This document shows, in pieces, positions 53,231-62,330 of a stretch of DNA of 64,000 nt. This DNA is from Pseudoalteromonas luteoviolacea. Lineage in GTDB: Bacteria > Pseudomonadota > Gammaproteobacteria > Enterobacterales > Alteromonadaceae. The position numbers and the translations under genes were made by a program. The stretch spans positions 186,001 through 250,000 of the forward strand of contig NZ_MAUJ01000001.1 of the NCBI RefSeq assembly GCF_001696455.1. Reading direction: 5' to 3'. Within the stretch, counting starts at the first letter, position 1, and each line of letters starts with the position of its first letter. Under the pieces are notes generated by a model. The model ran no database searches. It saw only the letters and a program-made list of their open reading frames with translations, and had not been told where the DNA came from.

Positions 53231-54061
53231 TTAATATTCGCTCGCGCCATCAAACAGTCTGGGCAGGTAAATGTCGAAAATTGCAGGGCATTGTCGAGTC
53301 GGAAATTTTTGCAGCATAAACTGTTTAAACTCCTGATTTTTCAATCCATCATCAATCGCTTGTTTTGCCGCAATTAAATACTTCAGGTTCTCTGTCACTT
53401 CTTTTTTATCTGCGGGCGCGCCGTGGCCAGGCAAGAATATTTCGTAATCTGATGTCAGCATGTCCTCATATTGTTCCATCCAGTGGTCTAGGTACTTGGT
53501 GAGATATAAATGTGTACCACTGTAGATGAGGTCTTGCGCAATAAATACCCCCAACTCCGGGAGTTTAAGTGTAATGCCGTAGTCAATTTCAGTGTCGATG
53601 ATACGTTCAATAACGTATTGCACACCGTCGATAAATTCGACTCCAGGGCTGACGGCATGCTGGGGTATGACCACTTTATCAGGTGCTAGGTCGCCGAGTT
53701 TACCCATATGGTCTTCGCGAGAAGCCTCACCATGCTCCTTCAAAAAGTCAATGGTCTCTGGCAGCGTATAGATCTCAACATCCGCAAAGGCATCGCCCAA
53801 ACCAAACCAATGGTCCGGGTGCCTATGAGATAGGTACAGTCGTGCAATGGGCTTCTTTAAGCTGTCTGCATATTCCCTAAATTTTTGCGCATAAGGTTTT
53901 AAAAACTGGCCATCAATCAGGACCAGCACGTTTTTGCTCTCGATAATATGGGTTGCATTGGCAATATTGTCGCCTTCATAAGAGGAGATGAAGGTGTGAA
54001 TGCGAACATCGCCAGAGTGTTTTACCACTATCTTTATCGGGTTGGTGATCGGTATATTCAT
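53231..54061 (-). CDS. MBL-fold metallo-hydrolase
   Basis: Protein of 276 residues. The zinc-binding motif is His79-Arg-His81-Pro-Asp83-His84 (LYLSHRHPDHW), and LPGHGAP supplies a later His. No signal peptide. This superfamily includes lactonases, glyoxalases and beta-lactamase-like esterases; the substrate cannot be told. First gene of a pair with the TPP decarboxylase, in a region otherwise devoted to sugar enzymes. Confidence 0.85.
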   Translation of the reverse strand: MNIPITNPIKIVVKHSGDVRIHTFISSYEGDNIANATHIIESKNVLVLIDGQFLKPYAQKFREYADSLKKPIARLYLSHRHPDHWFGLGDAFADVEIYTLPETIDFLKEHGEASREDHMGKLGDLAPDKVVIPQHAVSPGVEFIDGVQYVIERIIDTEIDYGITLKLPELGVFIAQDLIYSGTHLYLTKYLDHWMEQYEDMLTSDYEIFLPGHGAPADKKEVTENLKYLIAAKQAIDDGLKNQEFKQFMLQKFPTRQCPAIFDIYLPRLFDGASEY

Positions 54062-54395
54062 AACATTTACTCATGGTTTGTCTATGGTGGGTAGGTCGAT
54101 AATGCAAAGGCATTTCAAGTGCAACGGCCAACATGCGAAGCCACACTTTGTAAAGTGTTGCAATAAGCCGCGAACTAATCGTGAGATGAATGAATTTATT
54201 GCACGCGAGCACGTGTAGATTGAAATTGAAGCGCTAAGTACTGCCCACTTATCTTGTAAATAAATATCCATTTATGCATCCATCTCGACTGTTAGCTCGA
54301 AAGGAAATCACCTATACGTCAGGTCTTACAACGATTAGCTTTTAGCTAGTTATATGCTTAGCGTAATTGCCCCGACATTGCGGGGCTTGAACTAC
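54062..54395. other. Gap between the MBL and GH15 genes
   Basis: Contains a palindrome CACTTT, GT, AAAGTG (54144-54157) that could be an operator in front of the MBL gene, and a hairpin GCCCCG ... CGGGGC (54368-54386) just after the GH15 stop that may terminate it. No gene was found. Confidence 0.45.
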
Positions 54396-55832
54396 TTATA
54401 ATTTTATGGCGTTGCGAAGGTCAATCGCGATGGCCACTGAAACATAACTCCATGTTAAATCGTTGGCACTGGTCATAAAGCCGTCATAACGACTAAACTG
54501 CTCTGCAAGAGAAGTATTTTCGCCACAATGAATTTGTATTCGGCGTAAATATGCATCGCCAAGTGTTTTAAGACCTTGCACAATGGCTTTGAAGGTTTTA
54601 GTCCGACTGCTAAAACACTCACCGATTTCAAGCGTGATGTTTGGGTCTTCGTAAGAGACTGCCAAGCTGAGCTGATTGATATTGTACTGGTTTATTTCAA
54701 TGCTTTTTTGCTCCAAAAATAACGCAGCTGCTTTGTAGCAGACGCTACTCAAAGAGGCTGTACATAGAAACCAAGGATTGCCTTGGCTCAGTGGGGCGCT
54801 ACCTGCATATTTGTCTTCCGGATAGCGACCTATTCCCGGTGCGACTGGGTCGCCCGTGGTGGTTTCTTCAATAGCATTAATTGGATAAAGCGGATCAAAA
54901 GCCTGATGTAATGCATACGCAGTTGCTAACACTTTATCTTCATGTGGGTTTAGAAATGGGTGCGAGTCAGATAACGCCTGACAAATGCCAAGCGTAGTTG
55001 CGACATCTAAATTAGAGCCTTTGTAATCTAATCCACCGACACGGTTCAATGTCGACACATAATAGCCTTTGTCTTCGTCCCAAAAGTCAGTCATCGCTTG
55101 CTCGATATTAGCGGCTTGGGTGTTGTAATAGTCTGCTGCGCCTTTGTCGTTCAGTTTAACAGCGAGATCAGCGCCTTCACGAAGAGCTGTGCGTTGCAAC
55201 ATGCGTGTGTAAAAATGACTTCCGTCCACTTCTTCCCACAGGTCAAAGCAAGGGTCTTGCCAGTGATTGGCAACAAAGTCTAAATCCGCTTTTATCATGC
55301 TGAAAGAGGGTTCTTGACCATCATAAAGTGTGCCTGTGACATACTCTTTTTCGCCATTTGCCAATAAGATATTTGCCCAGCGAGTAACGGTAAGTGCGCG
55401 CTGTGCTGGCCCATCATTTTGAGGACGCCCCCATGGACCGTTAAAAGCTTGTCCAGTGACGTAAAATTTGGGCTCCCCTAAGCTATTACTTACCGTTGGC
55501 GTCGTTTGGTTTATTTTAGAAAACTCGACATAGTCGATCATCATGTCGTAATACTTATCTTTAAAATTACGACGGTCTAGCCCATTGAGTTTCGCGATTT
55601 CACTCATTGTTCGTGCTGCATCTCTGACCCAGTGGTAGTAGTAATTTGGGTTTGAGCGTGAGGGGGAAGCCAGTACGGCTCCGCGTTCCCCATCTTCTGG
55701 GGAAATGTTGGCAACCATTTTATCTAGCACGTGTTTTCTTGCCTTAACAGTCCACTTATCTAGAGATTCTGCGTCTATTGATGTCGCATATGAACTGTCT
55801 GTGTTCAGTACTACGTTAGTTTGAGTTGTCAT
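54396..55832 (-). CDS. Glycoside hydrolase family 15 (glucoamylase-like)
   Basis: Protein of about 478 residues from the ATG at 55832 (MTTQTNVVLN), with GGAAAA ahead; the longer frame to 55916 is less likely. The (alpha/alpha)6 barrel signatures are YYYHWVRDAART (residues 64-74), the WEEVDGSHFYTRMLQRTALREGA segment carrying the general acid, and PLSQGNPWFLCTASL near the catalytic base. It would release glucose from alpha-glucans or related glucosides. No signal peptide is seen, so it may be intracellular. It is divergent from the GMC operon. Confidence 0.88.
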   Translation of the reverse strand: MTTQTNVVLNTDSSYATSIDAESLDKWTVKARKHVLDKMVANISPEDGERGAVLASPSRSNPNYYYHWVRDAARTMSEIAKLNGLDRRNFKDKYYDMMIDYVEFSKINQTTPTVSNSLGEPKFYVTGQAFNGPWGRPQNDGPAQRALTVTRWANILLANGEKEYVTGTLYDGQEPSFSMIKADLDFVANHWQDPCFDLWEEVDGSHFYTRMLQRTALREGADLAVKLNDKGAADYYNTQAANIEQAMTDFWDEDKGYYVSTLNRVGGLDYKGSNLDVATTLGICQALSDSHPFLNPHEDKVLATAYALHQAFDPLYPINAIEETTTGDPVAPGIGRYPEDKYAGSAPLSQGNPWFLCTASLSSVCYKAAALFLEQKSIEINQYNINQLSLAVSYEDPNITLEIGECFSSRTKTFKAIVQGLKTLGDAYLRRIQIHCGENTSLAEQFSRYDGFMTSANDLTWSYVSVAIAIDLRNAIKL

Positions 55833-55913
55833 AAGTTTTCCAAGAGTAAATCGGGTTGAAATTCTCGGAATGTCTGTGTGAGAAGCCAAACATACAACCA
55901 TTTTTAACACACT

Positions 55914-55928
55914 CAATGTCTCACATTG
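55914..55928. promoter_or_regulatory. Candidate operator in the divergent GH15/GMC promoter region
   Basis: CAATGT, CTC, ACATTG is a perfect 6-bp inverted repeat about 80 bases before the GH15 start. The rest of the 444-base gap is AT-rich. The binding protein is unknown. Confidence 0.35.
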
Positions 55929-56276
55929 GCAATCCGTTGTATCGCGTCAAAGCGCATCGGAAAGTATATACATAAAATATGGCTCTTCACGTCAATATTT
56001 AAATTTTTTTAACAAGTGATTAATTTAGTAGGAAAAGTAATTTTTTATTGAATAGTCGGCAGAAGATGAATAATGCCTTTTTATTAAAGTTGAATTTTTG
56101 TTCTATTTTAAGCATTTTTGGAACACTTTTATTGATTTTAGAGACAGTTTATTGAGTTTGCCTTATATCGGAACTAATGAGTTTACTTTTTTATTTGCGC
56201 TTTAAATTATCTGCTACACTGAATTTTAGCTTGAATGTTAATGCTATTGTTAATGGATTACAGCGGGAAGACTTGT

Positions 56277-58202
56277 ATGAGTGAAGCAAATTCAACAATG
56301 AAACAAGTAACACCTGATTCAGCAGTTCAAAATTCAGCCAATGGGAAGTACGATGCCGTAATCATTGGATCAGGGATCAGTGGGGCGATCACAGCCAAAG
56401 AGCTTACGGCTAAAGGCTTAAATGTATTGATGTTGGAAGCCGCGCCAGCCAAGGACATGACATATCGAGGGTTCAAATCATACCTCAGTAATTACTATTC
56501 CAACGCGTCAAAAGACAACAATTCACCCTACCCAGACAACCCAAATGCACGTATGCCACGCTCCACGGATGTCAGTAAATTGAAGCCGGGTGTTGCAGAT
56601 ACCAAAGGATACATGGTGCAAAATGGTCCCCTTGCTTTAGATAGTACCTACACGCGTGTGACCGGAGGCACGACAATGCATTGGGAAGCAAAAATTTTGC
56701 GTATGTTACCCGATGATTTTTCAATCAAAACCAAATATGGCGTAGGATTAGATTGGCCAATTGGTTATGACGATTTAATGCCGTTTTACCAGATGGCGGA
56801 ACGTGAAATCGGTGTTTCAGCCAATGTCGAGGAGCAGGGGTTCTACGGCATAAAGTATGAGCCTGATTATGTTTACCCCATGTATGGTTTGCCCCCTTCT
56901 TATTTGGATAAGGTTGTCGCACAAGGTATTGATGGTACAGAGTTTGAGTTGTGTGGCGAAGTACACACCGTTAAGGTGAGGCCTTTTCCACAGGGGAGAA
57001 ATGGCATACCGAACGAGCGCTACAACAAGGGTCAGGGTTTCACACCCGTCGGCGCGCTGAGTACGTACCAAGTGGAACAAGGTGGGCGCTGCCAAGGTAA
57101 CAATAACTGCGTGCCTATCTGCCCGGTTCAGGCAAAGTATGATGCAAGAAAAACACTCGTCGCAGCAGCGAAAACGGGTCGACTAGACTTTCTGCCGCAA
57201 GCCGTTGCGAGCAAGGTGGTTGTCAATGAGCGCGACAATAGTATTCAGCACATTGAATTCAAGCATTACTCATCAACGTCATCTACAGAACATACGGTCC
57301 ACCAAGTACATGGAAAAATATTCGTTTTAGCAACCAATGCCATTGAAAATGCGCGTTTGATGTTGGCTTCGAAGCTACCAAGTTCAAGTGGTTTGATAGG
57401 TAAAAATTTAATGGATCACACTTATTTGCTTGCTTGGGGCCTGCTACCAGAGCCCGCTGGGACTATGCGAGGAACAAAATGCACCTCTGGCATTGCTGAC
57501 TTCAGACATGGTGAAGGTCGTAAGTCTCAAGCGCCATTTGGTGTCGATATTCACAATGATGGTTGGGGATGGGCAACCGGTTCCCCTTTTTCTGATATCG
57601 AAACGCTGGTGGATGAAGAAAATAAGTTTGGGAGTGAGCTGCGTCAAAGTGTCGTGGATAGAATTTCAAACCAGTTGTTGTTTGCATTTATGGTTGAACA
57701 GACGGCAGATGAAAGTAACTGTGTGACAGTTGATGAAGAGTACCTAGATGCGCTGGGTAACCAGCGCCCAATTATTCATTATCATTTATCTGACTACTCT
57801 AAAGCCGGTATTGCTTATTCTAGACATACTTCTAAGGTGTTTTTCCAGCGCTTGGGAGCACAGGACTTTTCTAGCTACTCACCACTGGACTATGGTCACT
57901 TTCAATATGAGGGCGAAGACTATTACTTTCGGGGAGGGAACCATTTTTCGGGAACACATATCATGGGAACCTGTGCGACAAATTCGGTAGTGGATGAAAA
58001 TCAAAAGTCGTGGGATCACAATAACCTATATCTTATCGGCTCCGGCAGTATGCCCAGTATTGGCACTTCAAACACAACCCTGACTCTGGCCGCGCTTTGC
58101 TTTAAAACCAGCAAGCACATTATTCAAGCATTGAGCCAGTATTCGGTGGGGGTTGTGTCAGATTCAGATTACCAAATAGCAAAGGGAGCGAGCCATGAGT
58201 GA
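56277..58202 (+). CDS. GMC-family FAD-dependent sugar dehydrogenase, large subunit
   Basis: Protein of 641 residues from the ATG at 56277 (MSEANST), which has GGAAG 6 bases ahead. The FAD dinucleotide motif GSGISG is at residues 31-36. CQGNNNCVPICPVQAKYDARKT is typical of gluconate, fructose and glucoside-3-dehydrogenase subunits. The C-terminus has NLYLIGSGSMPSIGTSNTTLTLAALC with the GMC catalytic region. No signal peptide. It overlaps the next gene by 8 bases, and a matching small-subunit gene lies two genes downstream, so it probably oxidises a sugar or glucoside hydroxyl (possibly C3). Confidence 0.88.
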   Translation: MSEANSTMKQVTPDSAVQNSANGKYDAVIIGSGISGAITAKELTAKGLNVLMLEAAPAKDMTYRGFKSYLSNYYSNASKDNNSPYPDNPNARMPRSTDVSKLKPGVADTKGYMVQNGPLALDSTYTRVTGGTTMHWEAKILRMLPDDFSIKTKYGVGLDWPIGYDDLMPFYQMAEREIGVSANVEEQGFYGIKYEPDYVYPMYGLPPSYLDKVVAQGIDGTEFELCGEVHTVKVRPFPQGRNGIPNERYNKGQGFTPVGALSTYQVEQGGRCQGNNNCVPICPVQAKYDARKTLVAAAKTGRLDFLPQAVASKVVVNERDNSIQHIEFKHYSSTSSTEHTVHQVHGKIFVLATNAIENARLMLASKLPSSSGLIGKNLMDHTYLLAWGLLPEPAGTMRGTKCTSGIADFRHGEGRKSQAPFGVDIHNDGWGWATGSPFSDIETLVDEENKFGSELRQSVVDRISNQLLFAFMVEQTADESNCVTVDEEYLDALGNQRPIIHYHLSDYSKAGIAYSRHTSKVFFQRLGAQDFSSYSPLDYGHFQYEGEDYYFRGGNHFSGTHIMGTCATNSVVDENQKSWDHNNLYLIGSGSMPSIGTSNTTLTLAALCFKTSKHIIQALSQYSVGVVSDSDYQIAKGASHE

Positions 58203-59325
58203 TCGTATTATCAATGACATTAGTGACTTGCATCATATGTTGGACGCGGCCATTCAATTGGAGCATGCGACTATTCCGCCTTACCTGACTGCTTTATATA
58301 GTATTCATCCAGAAACCAATATTGAGGCGAGTGCGGCAATCCGAGCCGTGCTTGTTGAAGAAATGCTCCATATGACTTTATCTGCCAATGTGTTAAATGC
58401 GGTGGGTAAACACCCTGATTTAACGGCTTCTGATTTTGTGCCTGATTTCCCAACTCGGTTACCCGATGGTGAAAAAGACTTTATGGTGTCAATCGACAAG
58501 TTTTCGCCAGAAACACTGGACACCTTTCTAAAAATTGAACGTCCCTCAAAAACGCAGGATGAGGACAATCAAATGGGGCCAAGAGGGTGCATCGTAAGAA
58601 ATAATCATGCCGAATTTCAATTAAAAGCCATAAGCCCTAAAGGTGCACAAGAGTATAGCTTTTATAGCATTGGTGATTTTTACGAAGCCATTATCGAGGG
58701 GATTGAATATTTAGAAGCTCAAGCGAATCAAAGCGGGAATACTATCTTTACTGGGGACCCGAGTTTACAAGTTTCTAGTAAGTACTATTACTCAGGAGGA
58801 GGCCATGTTATTGAAGTAACAGATAAAGCCACTGCAATTCAAGCTTTGTCATTAATCATTGAGCAAGGGGAAGGTCATGGCCATGAGATTTTCGACTCTG
58901 AGGGAGAGATTTCTCACTACTATCGATTTGAACAATTAAAACATGGCCAGTTTTACCAACTAGGCGATGAACCAGGTAACCCCTCTGGCGAAAAATTTAA
59001 AGTGGACTTTGAAAAAGTCTATCCCATCAAATGTAATCCCAAATTGACGGACTACCCACAAGACTCACAAATTTTTGCTGCGGCCAAAGCTTTTAATCAT
59101 AACTATCAAGAGTTTTTATCAATGGTCAATAAGGCATTTTGTGGAGAGCAAGATCTGCTATTGGGCGCGGTGTGTGGCATGTTTAGGTTAAAAGAGCATG
59201 CAAACCAACTCATTCGAAACCCGATCCCGAACGCACCTGACAGTCATGGAGGTCCTACATTTGAGATAACAGGGCAGGACATGGTGCAAATTGATGATGA
59301 CCGCTGTGTTACGGAGACAGTGTAA
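58195..59325 (+). CDS. Ferritin-like (VioB-type, PF12902-like) protein
   Basis: Protein of 376 residues. LHHMLDAAIQLEHATIPPYLTALYSI and AAIRAVLVEEMLHMTLSANVL give the ferritin-like ligands Glu23, Glu56 and His59; IIEQGEG and SHYYRFEQL supply further acids. This domain is found in VioB/RebD/StaD-type iminophenylpyruvate dimer synthases, but here it stands alone without their other half. It is translated together with the GMC subunit (start inside its end) and with the small subunit (TAATG overlap). The role may be electron or oxygen handling or assembly of the dehydrogenase, which is inference. Confidence 0.82.
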   Translation: MSDRIINDISDLHHMLDAAIQLEHATIPPYLTALYSIHPETNIEASAAIRAVLVEEMLHMTLSANVLNAVGKHPDLTASDFVPDFPTRLPDGEKDFMVSIDKFSPETLDTFLKIERPSKTQDEDNQMGPRGCIVRNNHAEFQLKAISPKGAQEYSFYSIGDFYEAIIEGIEYLEAQANQSGNTIFTGDPSLQVSSKYYYSGGGHVIEVTDKATAIQALSLIIEQGEGHGHEIFDSEGEISHYYRFEQLKHGQFYQLGDEPGNPSGEKFKVDFEKVYPIKCNPKLTDYPQDSQIFAAAKAFNHNYQEFLSMVNKAFCGEQDLLLGAVCGMFRLKEHANQLIRNPIPNAPDSHGGPTFEITGQDMVQIDDDRCVTETV

Positions 59326-59840
59326 TGGACAACCAAATGTATTTAGTGCAACAGTTTACTGAGCTGTCAGGTGCGCTTACAAACTTTAATGCCTTCGCGC
59401 TCAATGGGACGGGGCAGGTACAAAATTATTATGACACTCTAAATCACATTGTCGGGCAAGCAATTGTAGAAGAGCTGCTTTCTACTTTTGTATCGCTGTA
59501 CGAGTCTGCGTCGAACCATGAGCAATTTAATGAATCGTTAAGAAAACACATTTTAGGTGATGAAAAGCTGGGTCCAGTGGCGAGAAATATCATTAAACTT
59601 TGGTATACCGGCACTTGGTATCAAATGGCCCATTTTTGGCGAGACGCTTATGGTATGAGCGATGACGACATTACATTTTTCGTCAATTCAGCATCATACG
59701 CAGAAGGGCTTTTGTGGCAAGCGATCGACGCGAATCCTTCGGGAGCGAAAGGGCCGGGCTATGGTTCTTGGAGCTCACCACCAAATATTCACTTCGACAA
59801 TGGGTGGCAGTTTAAGCCCTTTACCCATGCTAGCAAGTAG
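59325..59840 (+). CDS. Sugar dehydrogenase small subunit (gluconate 2-dehydrogenase subunit 3 / FAD-SLDH type)
   Basis: Protein of 171 residues. LRKHILGDEKLGPVARNIIKLWYTGTWYQM and SYAEGLLWQAIDANPSGAKGPGYGSWSSPP match the small subunits that accompany GMC dehydrogenases. Usually this subunit carries a twin-arginine signal that exports the complex; here none is visible, and no cytochrome c subunit follows. The complex may therefore be cytoplasmic. Confidence 0.72.
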   Translation: MDNQMYLVQQFTELSGALTNFNAFALNGTGQVQNYYDTLNHIVGQAIVEELLSTFVSLYESASNHEQFNESLRKHILGDEKLGPVARNIIKLWYTGTWYQMAHFWRDAYGMSDDDITFFVNSASYAEGLLWQAIDANPSGAKGPGYGSWSSPPNIHFDNGWQFKPFTHASK

Positions 59841-59892
59841 ACGCATAACGACTTAGCTAGCTAAATATACTATCACCAACAGGGAGTTTAAG

Positions 59893-60810
59893 ATGAGCAG
59901 ACCAACCATGTTTCCAGCGGGCACAATTAAGTTTGGGATCACGCCAACAGGCTGGGTAAACGACGACTTTTTGGACATCGATACAGGTATTCCATTTGGT
60001 CAAATTGTCAGTGAAATGGCACTTGCAGGATTCGAAGGGTGTAGCCGAGGGCACAAATACCCATCTGATCCGGAAGAATTAAAGCGGGATTTAGAACTTC
60101 GGAATCTTAATATATCTGAGCCGTGGGTAAGTACTTACTTTACGATTAATGATATGCGTGAACAGACATTTGAAAGCTTTGACAAGGAAATCAAATTTTT
60201 ACAACAAATGCAAAGTGGTGATTTGGTGCTCGCGGAATTAGGAGGGTCATCTCATCAACAGCCCATCGCGCTGGTACCCAATGCCCCCAAATTCAGCGAT
60301 GAGCAGTGGTGTAGGCTAGCTGATGGGTTGAACGCGCTTGGCCATAAAGCAAATTGCCAAGGTATACAAATGTGCTACCACCATCACATGGGTACTGGTG
60401 TGATGACCATGGAGGCAATTGCAAAACTGGCTGAATTAACAGACCCAAATTGCGTCCATTTCTGCCTTGATACTGGCCATTTGTTTTTCGCAGGCGGTGA
60501 TAATTTAGAGTTTATTAATTTATACGGCGAGCGTATCAAACACGTGCATTTAAAAAACATCCGCAAAGAAGTGATGGACTACAGCCTAGCCCATGATTTG
60601 TCGTTTAAAGAAGCAATATTACGTGGCGTATTTACCGTACCGGGAGACCCTGCCGGCTGCCTTGACTTTAAAGAGATCTTGCAAGCTTTAGCTGACAAAA
60701 ACTTTGCTGGCTGGCTTATCGTAGAGGCTGAGCAAAATCCCGCGAATGCCAATCCTTTATTGTACGCGCAAATGGCACGCAAATACTTACAAGAAGTAAC
60801 TGGCTTGTAA
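59893..60810 (+). CDS. IolE-like sugar isomerase/epimerase-family TIM barrel (inosose dehydratase-like)
   Basis: Protein of 305 residues with the IolE start pattern IKFGITPTGWVNDDF and RNLNISEPWVSTYF. Metal ligands: Glu in LAELGGS, the CLDTGHL Asp and His, HVHLKN and a C-terminal Glu (VEAEQNP). IolE dehydrates inosose; related enzymes perform beta-elimination on 3-keto sugars. Good site GGGAG before the ATG. It follows the small subunit by 52 bases. Confidence 0.82.
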   Translation: MSRPTMFPAGTIKFGITPTGWVNDDFLDIDTGIPFGQIVSEMALAGFEGCSRGHKYPSDPEELKRDLELRNLNISEPWVSTYFTINDMREQTFESFDKEIKFLQQMQSGDLVLAELGGSSHQQPIALVPNAPKFSDEQWCRLADGLNALGHKANCQGIQMCYHHHMGTGVMTMEAIAKLAELTDPNCVHFCLDTGHLFFAGGDNLEFINLYGERIKHVHLKNIRKEVMDYSLAHDLSFKEAILRGVFTVPGDPAGCLDFKEILQALADKNFAGWLIVEAEQNPANANPLLYAQMARKYLQEVTGL

Positions 60811-60832
60811 GGCATAATAAGGAGTGGTTTTT

Positions 60833-61864
60833 ATGCAACATCATTCAGACATGTACTTTAGCTTTTTTATGTTTGGTTCAAACTTTGCGATAGAAGACCC
60901 GGCGTTTTTAGACCACGCGATGGTGCATATTCGTCGCTTGGCGGAAATGGGCTATACCGGTTTTGAGTTTCATCCTGGCAGAGAAGAGACGACCGCATAC
61001 GCTTTTCCAACCTATCAACAAGAGCTTGATGCCTACATTGCATTTCGTAAGCGGATGGATGACGAAGGTTTTGCGCATATAAAAGTGGCGACGAATGTAG
61101 GAGCAACGACAGCATGTGATCCGAGCTCGTCGTGCGCAAATATACGTGAGGCCGGCATCGCCTATTTAAAGTCACGTATCGATATTACCGCTGCACTTGG
61201 CGGGCAGATTATGATGGGCCCGATGGTGATCCCGTATGGTGGGTTTGTTGTCAGCGCTCCAAATGGTGAGCAAGTGTGGAGTGACGAGCTACAAGATGAG
61301 CTGACGATGCGATATAACACTGCACAACAGAGTTTTATTTTATTGGGGGAATATGCGACATCCAAAGGTGTTAAGTTGGCGATTGAGCCAATTAGTCACT
61401 GGGAAACTCCGGGGCCGAATAAACTCGCTCAGTTAATTACCTTTTTAGATGGCATTGATAATCCCACTGTTGGAGTGGTGCTAGATAGCGCGCAAGAGGT
61501 ACTGGACGGCGATGGTCCTGAGGTGTTTAAGGCACAGATAGACTACATTGCCGATCAAGGAAGGTTGCATTATGCGCAGGCATCACCGCCAGATAGAGGC
61601 GATCTGGTGAACTGTTGGCTTCCTTGGGAGGCGATTTTTACACCTATATTGAGTCGTTTTAACGGTCCGATTGCAGTAGAAATATTTAATGCCGTAGGTG
61701 CTTTTAATCATGGCTTGCGACTAAGTCGCCGAAAATTTTGGATACCGGAGGTGGATGCTCCCAATGGCTATCCAAATGCATACGAGATAGCACAGAGCGC
61801 CTATGACTTTACGCAGACCAAGCTTAATAAAATCCGCTGTGAGTTATCATCGAATTCTCGTTAG
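60833..61864 (+). CDS. Sugar phosphate isomerase/epimerase-family TIM barrel
   Basis: Protein of 343 residues from the ATG at 60833 (MQHHSDMYF), 9 bases after GGAG; a GTG at 60824 overlaps that site and is unlikely. Glu in KLAIEPISHW, Asp in VGVVLDSAQEV, His in GRLHYAQASPPDRG and Glu in IAVEIFNAV are the expected metal ligands of the xylose-isomerase-like group, near ketose 3-epimerases. Last gene of the GMC operon. Confidence 0.8.
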   Translation: MQHHSDMYFSFFMFGSNFAIEDPAFLDHAMVHIRRLAEMGYTGFEFHPGREETTAYAFPTYQQELDAYIAFRKRMDDEGFAHIKVATNVGATTACDPSSSCANIREAGIAYLKSRIDITAALGGQIMMGPMVIPYGGFVVSAPNGEQVWSDELQDELTMRYNTAQQSFILLGEYATSKGVKLAIEPISHWETPGPNKLAQLITFLDGIDNPTVGVVLDSAQEVLDGDGPEVFKAQIDYIADQGRLHYAQASPPDRGDLVNCWLPWEAIFTPILSRFNGPIAVEIFNAVGAFNHGLRLSRRKFWIPEVDAPNGYPNAYEIAQSAYDFTQTKLNKIRCELSSNSR

Positions 61865-61886
61865 TTAGTCCATTCGAGTAATTAAA

Positions 61887-61911
61887 GAAGTGGCACCTCT
61901 CATGCCACTTC
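61887..61911. terminator. Bidirectional hairpin
   Basis: A 9-bp perfect inverted repeat (arm GAAGTGGCA) between the epimerase gene and the convergent peptide gene; no long T run. Confidence 0.55.
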
Positions 61912-61925
61912 GAATTGACAGTCTA

Positions 61926-62105
61926 CTAACAGGCTGCTTTTGAAGGCGTGGTTTCAGGCACGGTGCAACAACTATCAAATGAATAAGTTAGGCACATTGC
62001 AGCAGACATGCCGCCAGCCACCGCCGGGGTGTTTTCACTGCCTAAAGTTTTATGCGAGAGTGATAACTTCTTGAGGTTTTTCTTCGCTAATTTAATGCTT
62101 TTCAT
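61926..62105 (-). CDS. 59-residue RiPP-type precursor peptide with VAGG leader
   Basis: Starts at the second of two adjacent ATGs (62105), with AAGGAG about 7 bases ahead. The leader is basic and helical, MKSIKLAKKNLKKLSLSHKT, and ends ENTPAVAGG (Gly31-Gly32), the double-glycine processing site seen in lanthipeptide-like precursors of Pseudoalteromonas and Bacteroidetes. The core (residues 33-59) has four cysteines (38, 46, 47, 59) and eight Ser/Thr, suited to (methyl)lanthionine or disulfide formation. No modifying enzyme or transporter is within the window, so it would be served by genes elsewhere. Confidence 0.72.
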   Translation of the reverse strand: MKSIKLAKKNLKKLSLSHKTLGSENTPAVAGGMSAAMCLTYSFDSCCTVPETTPSKAAC

Positions 62106-62330
62106 CATATATCTCCTTTACGAATGCCAGCTAAATTGCTGAGACTAGAAATTATCATAACGAACCTATTTTTAGAATATTAATTCTTGATTTAGCTTAA
62201 GTTGTGAATAAATAATCTTTAATTTCTGGATTGATTTGTTGAATCGGGTAAGTAGGAGGGACTTATTTCAATCGTGTCTGTAGATACATGTACTTAAATT
62301 TTTAATGACAGCGGTTGTGTAAGGTTGGTA

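Noticed and set aside
53683..54271. Several open frames on the plus strand opposite the MBL gene and its upstream gap
   Set aside because: They are antisense to a clear zinc-hydrolase or have no ribosome site and no family likeness.
51544..59325. Reading the ferritin-like (VioB-type) gene and PDC-like gene as a violacein or bisindole pathway
   Set aside because: VioA, VioC, VioD and VioE are absent and the ferritin-like protein lacks the remainder of VioB; the sugar-enzyme neighbours point elsewhere.
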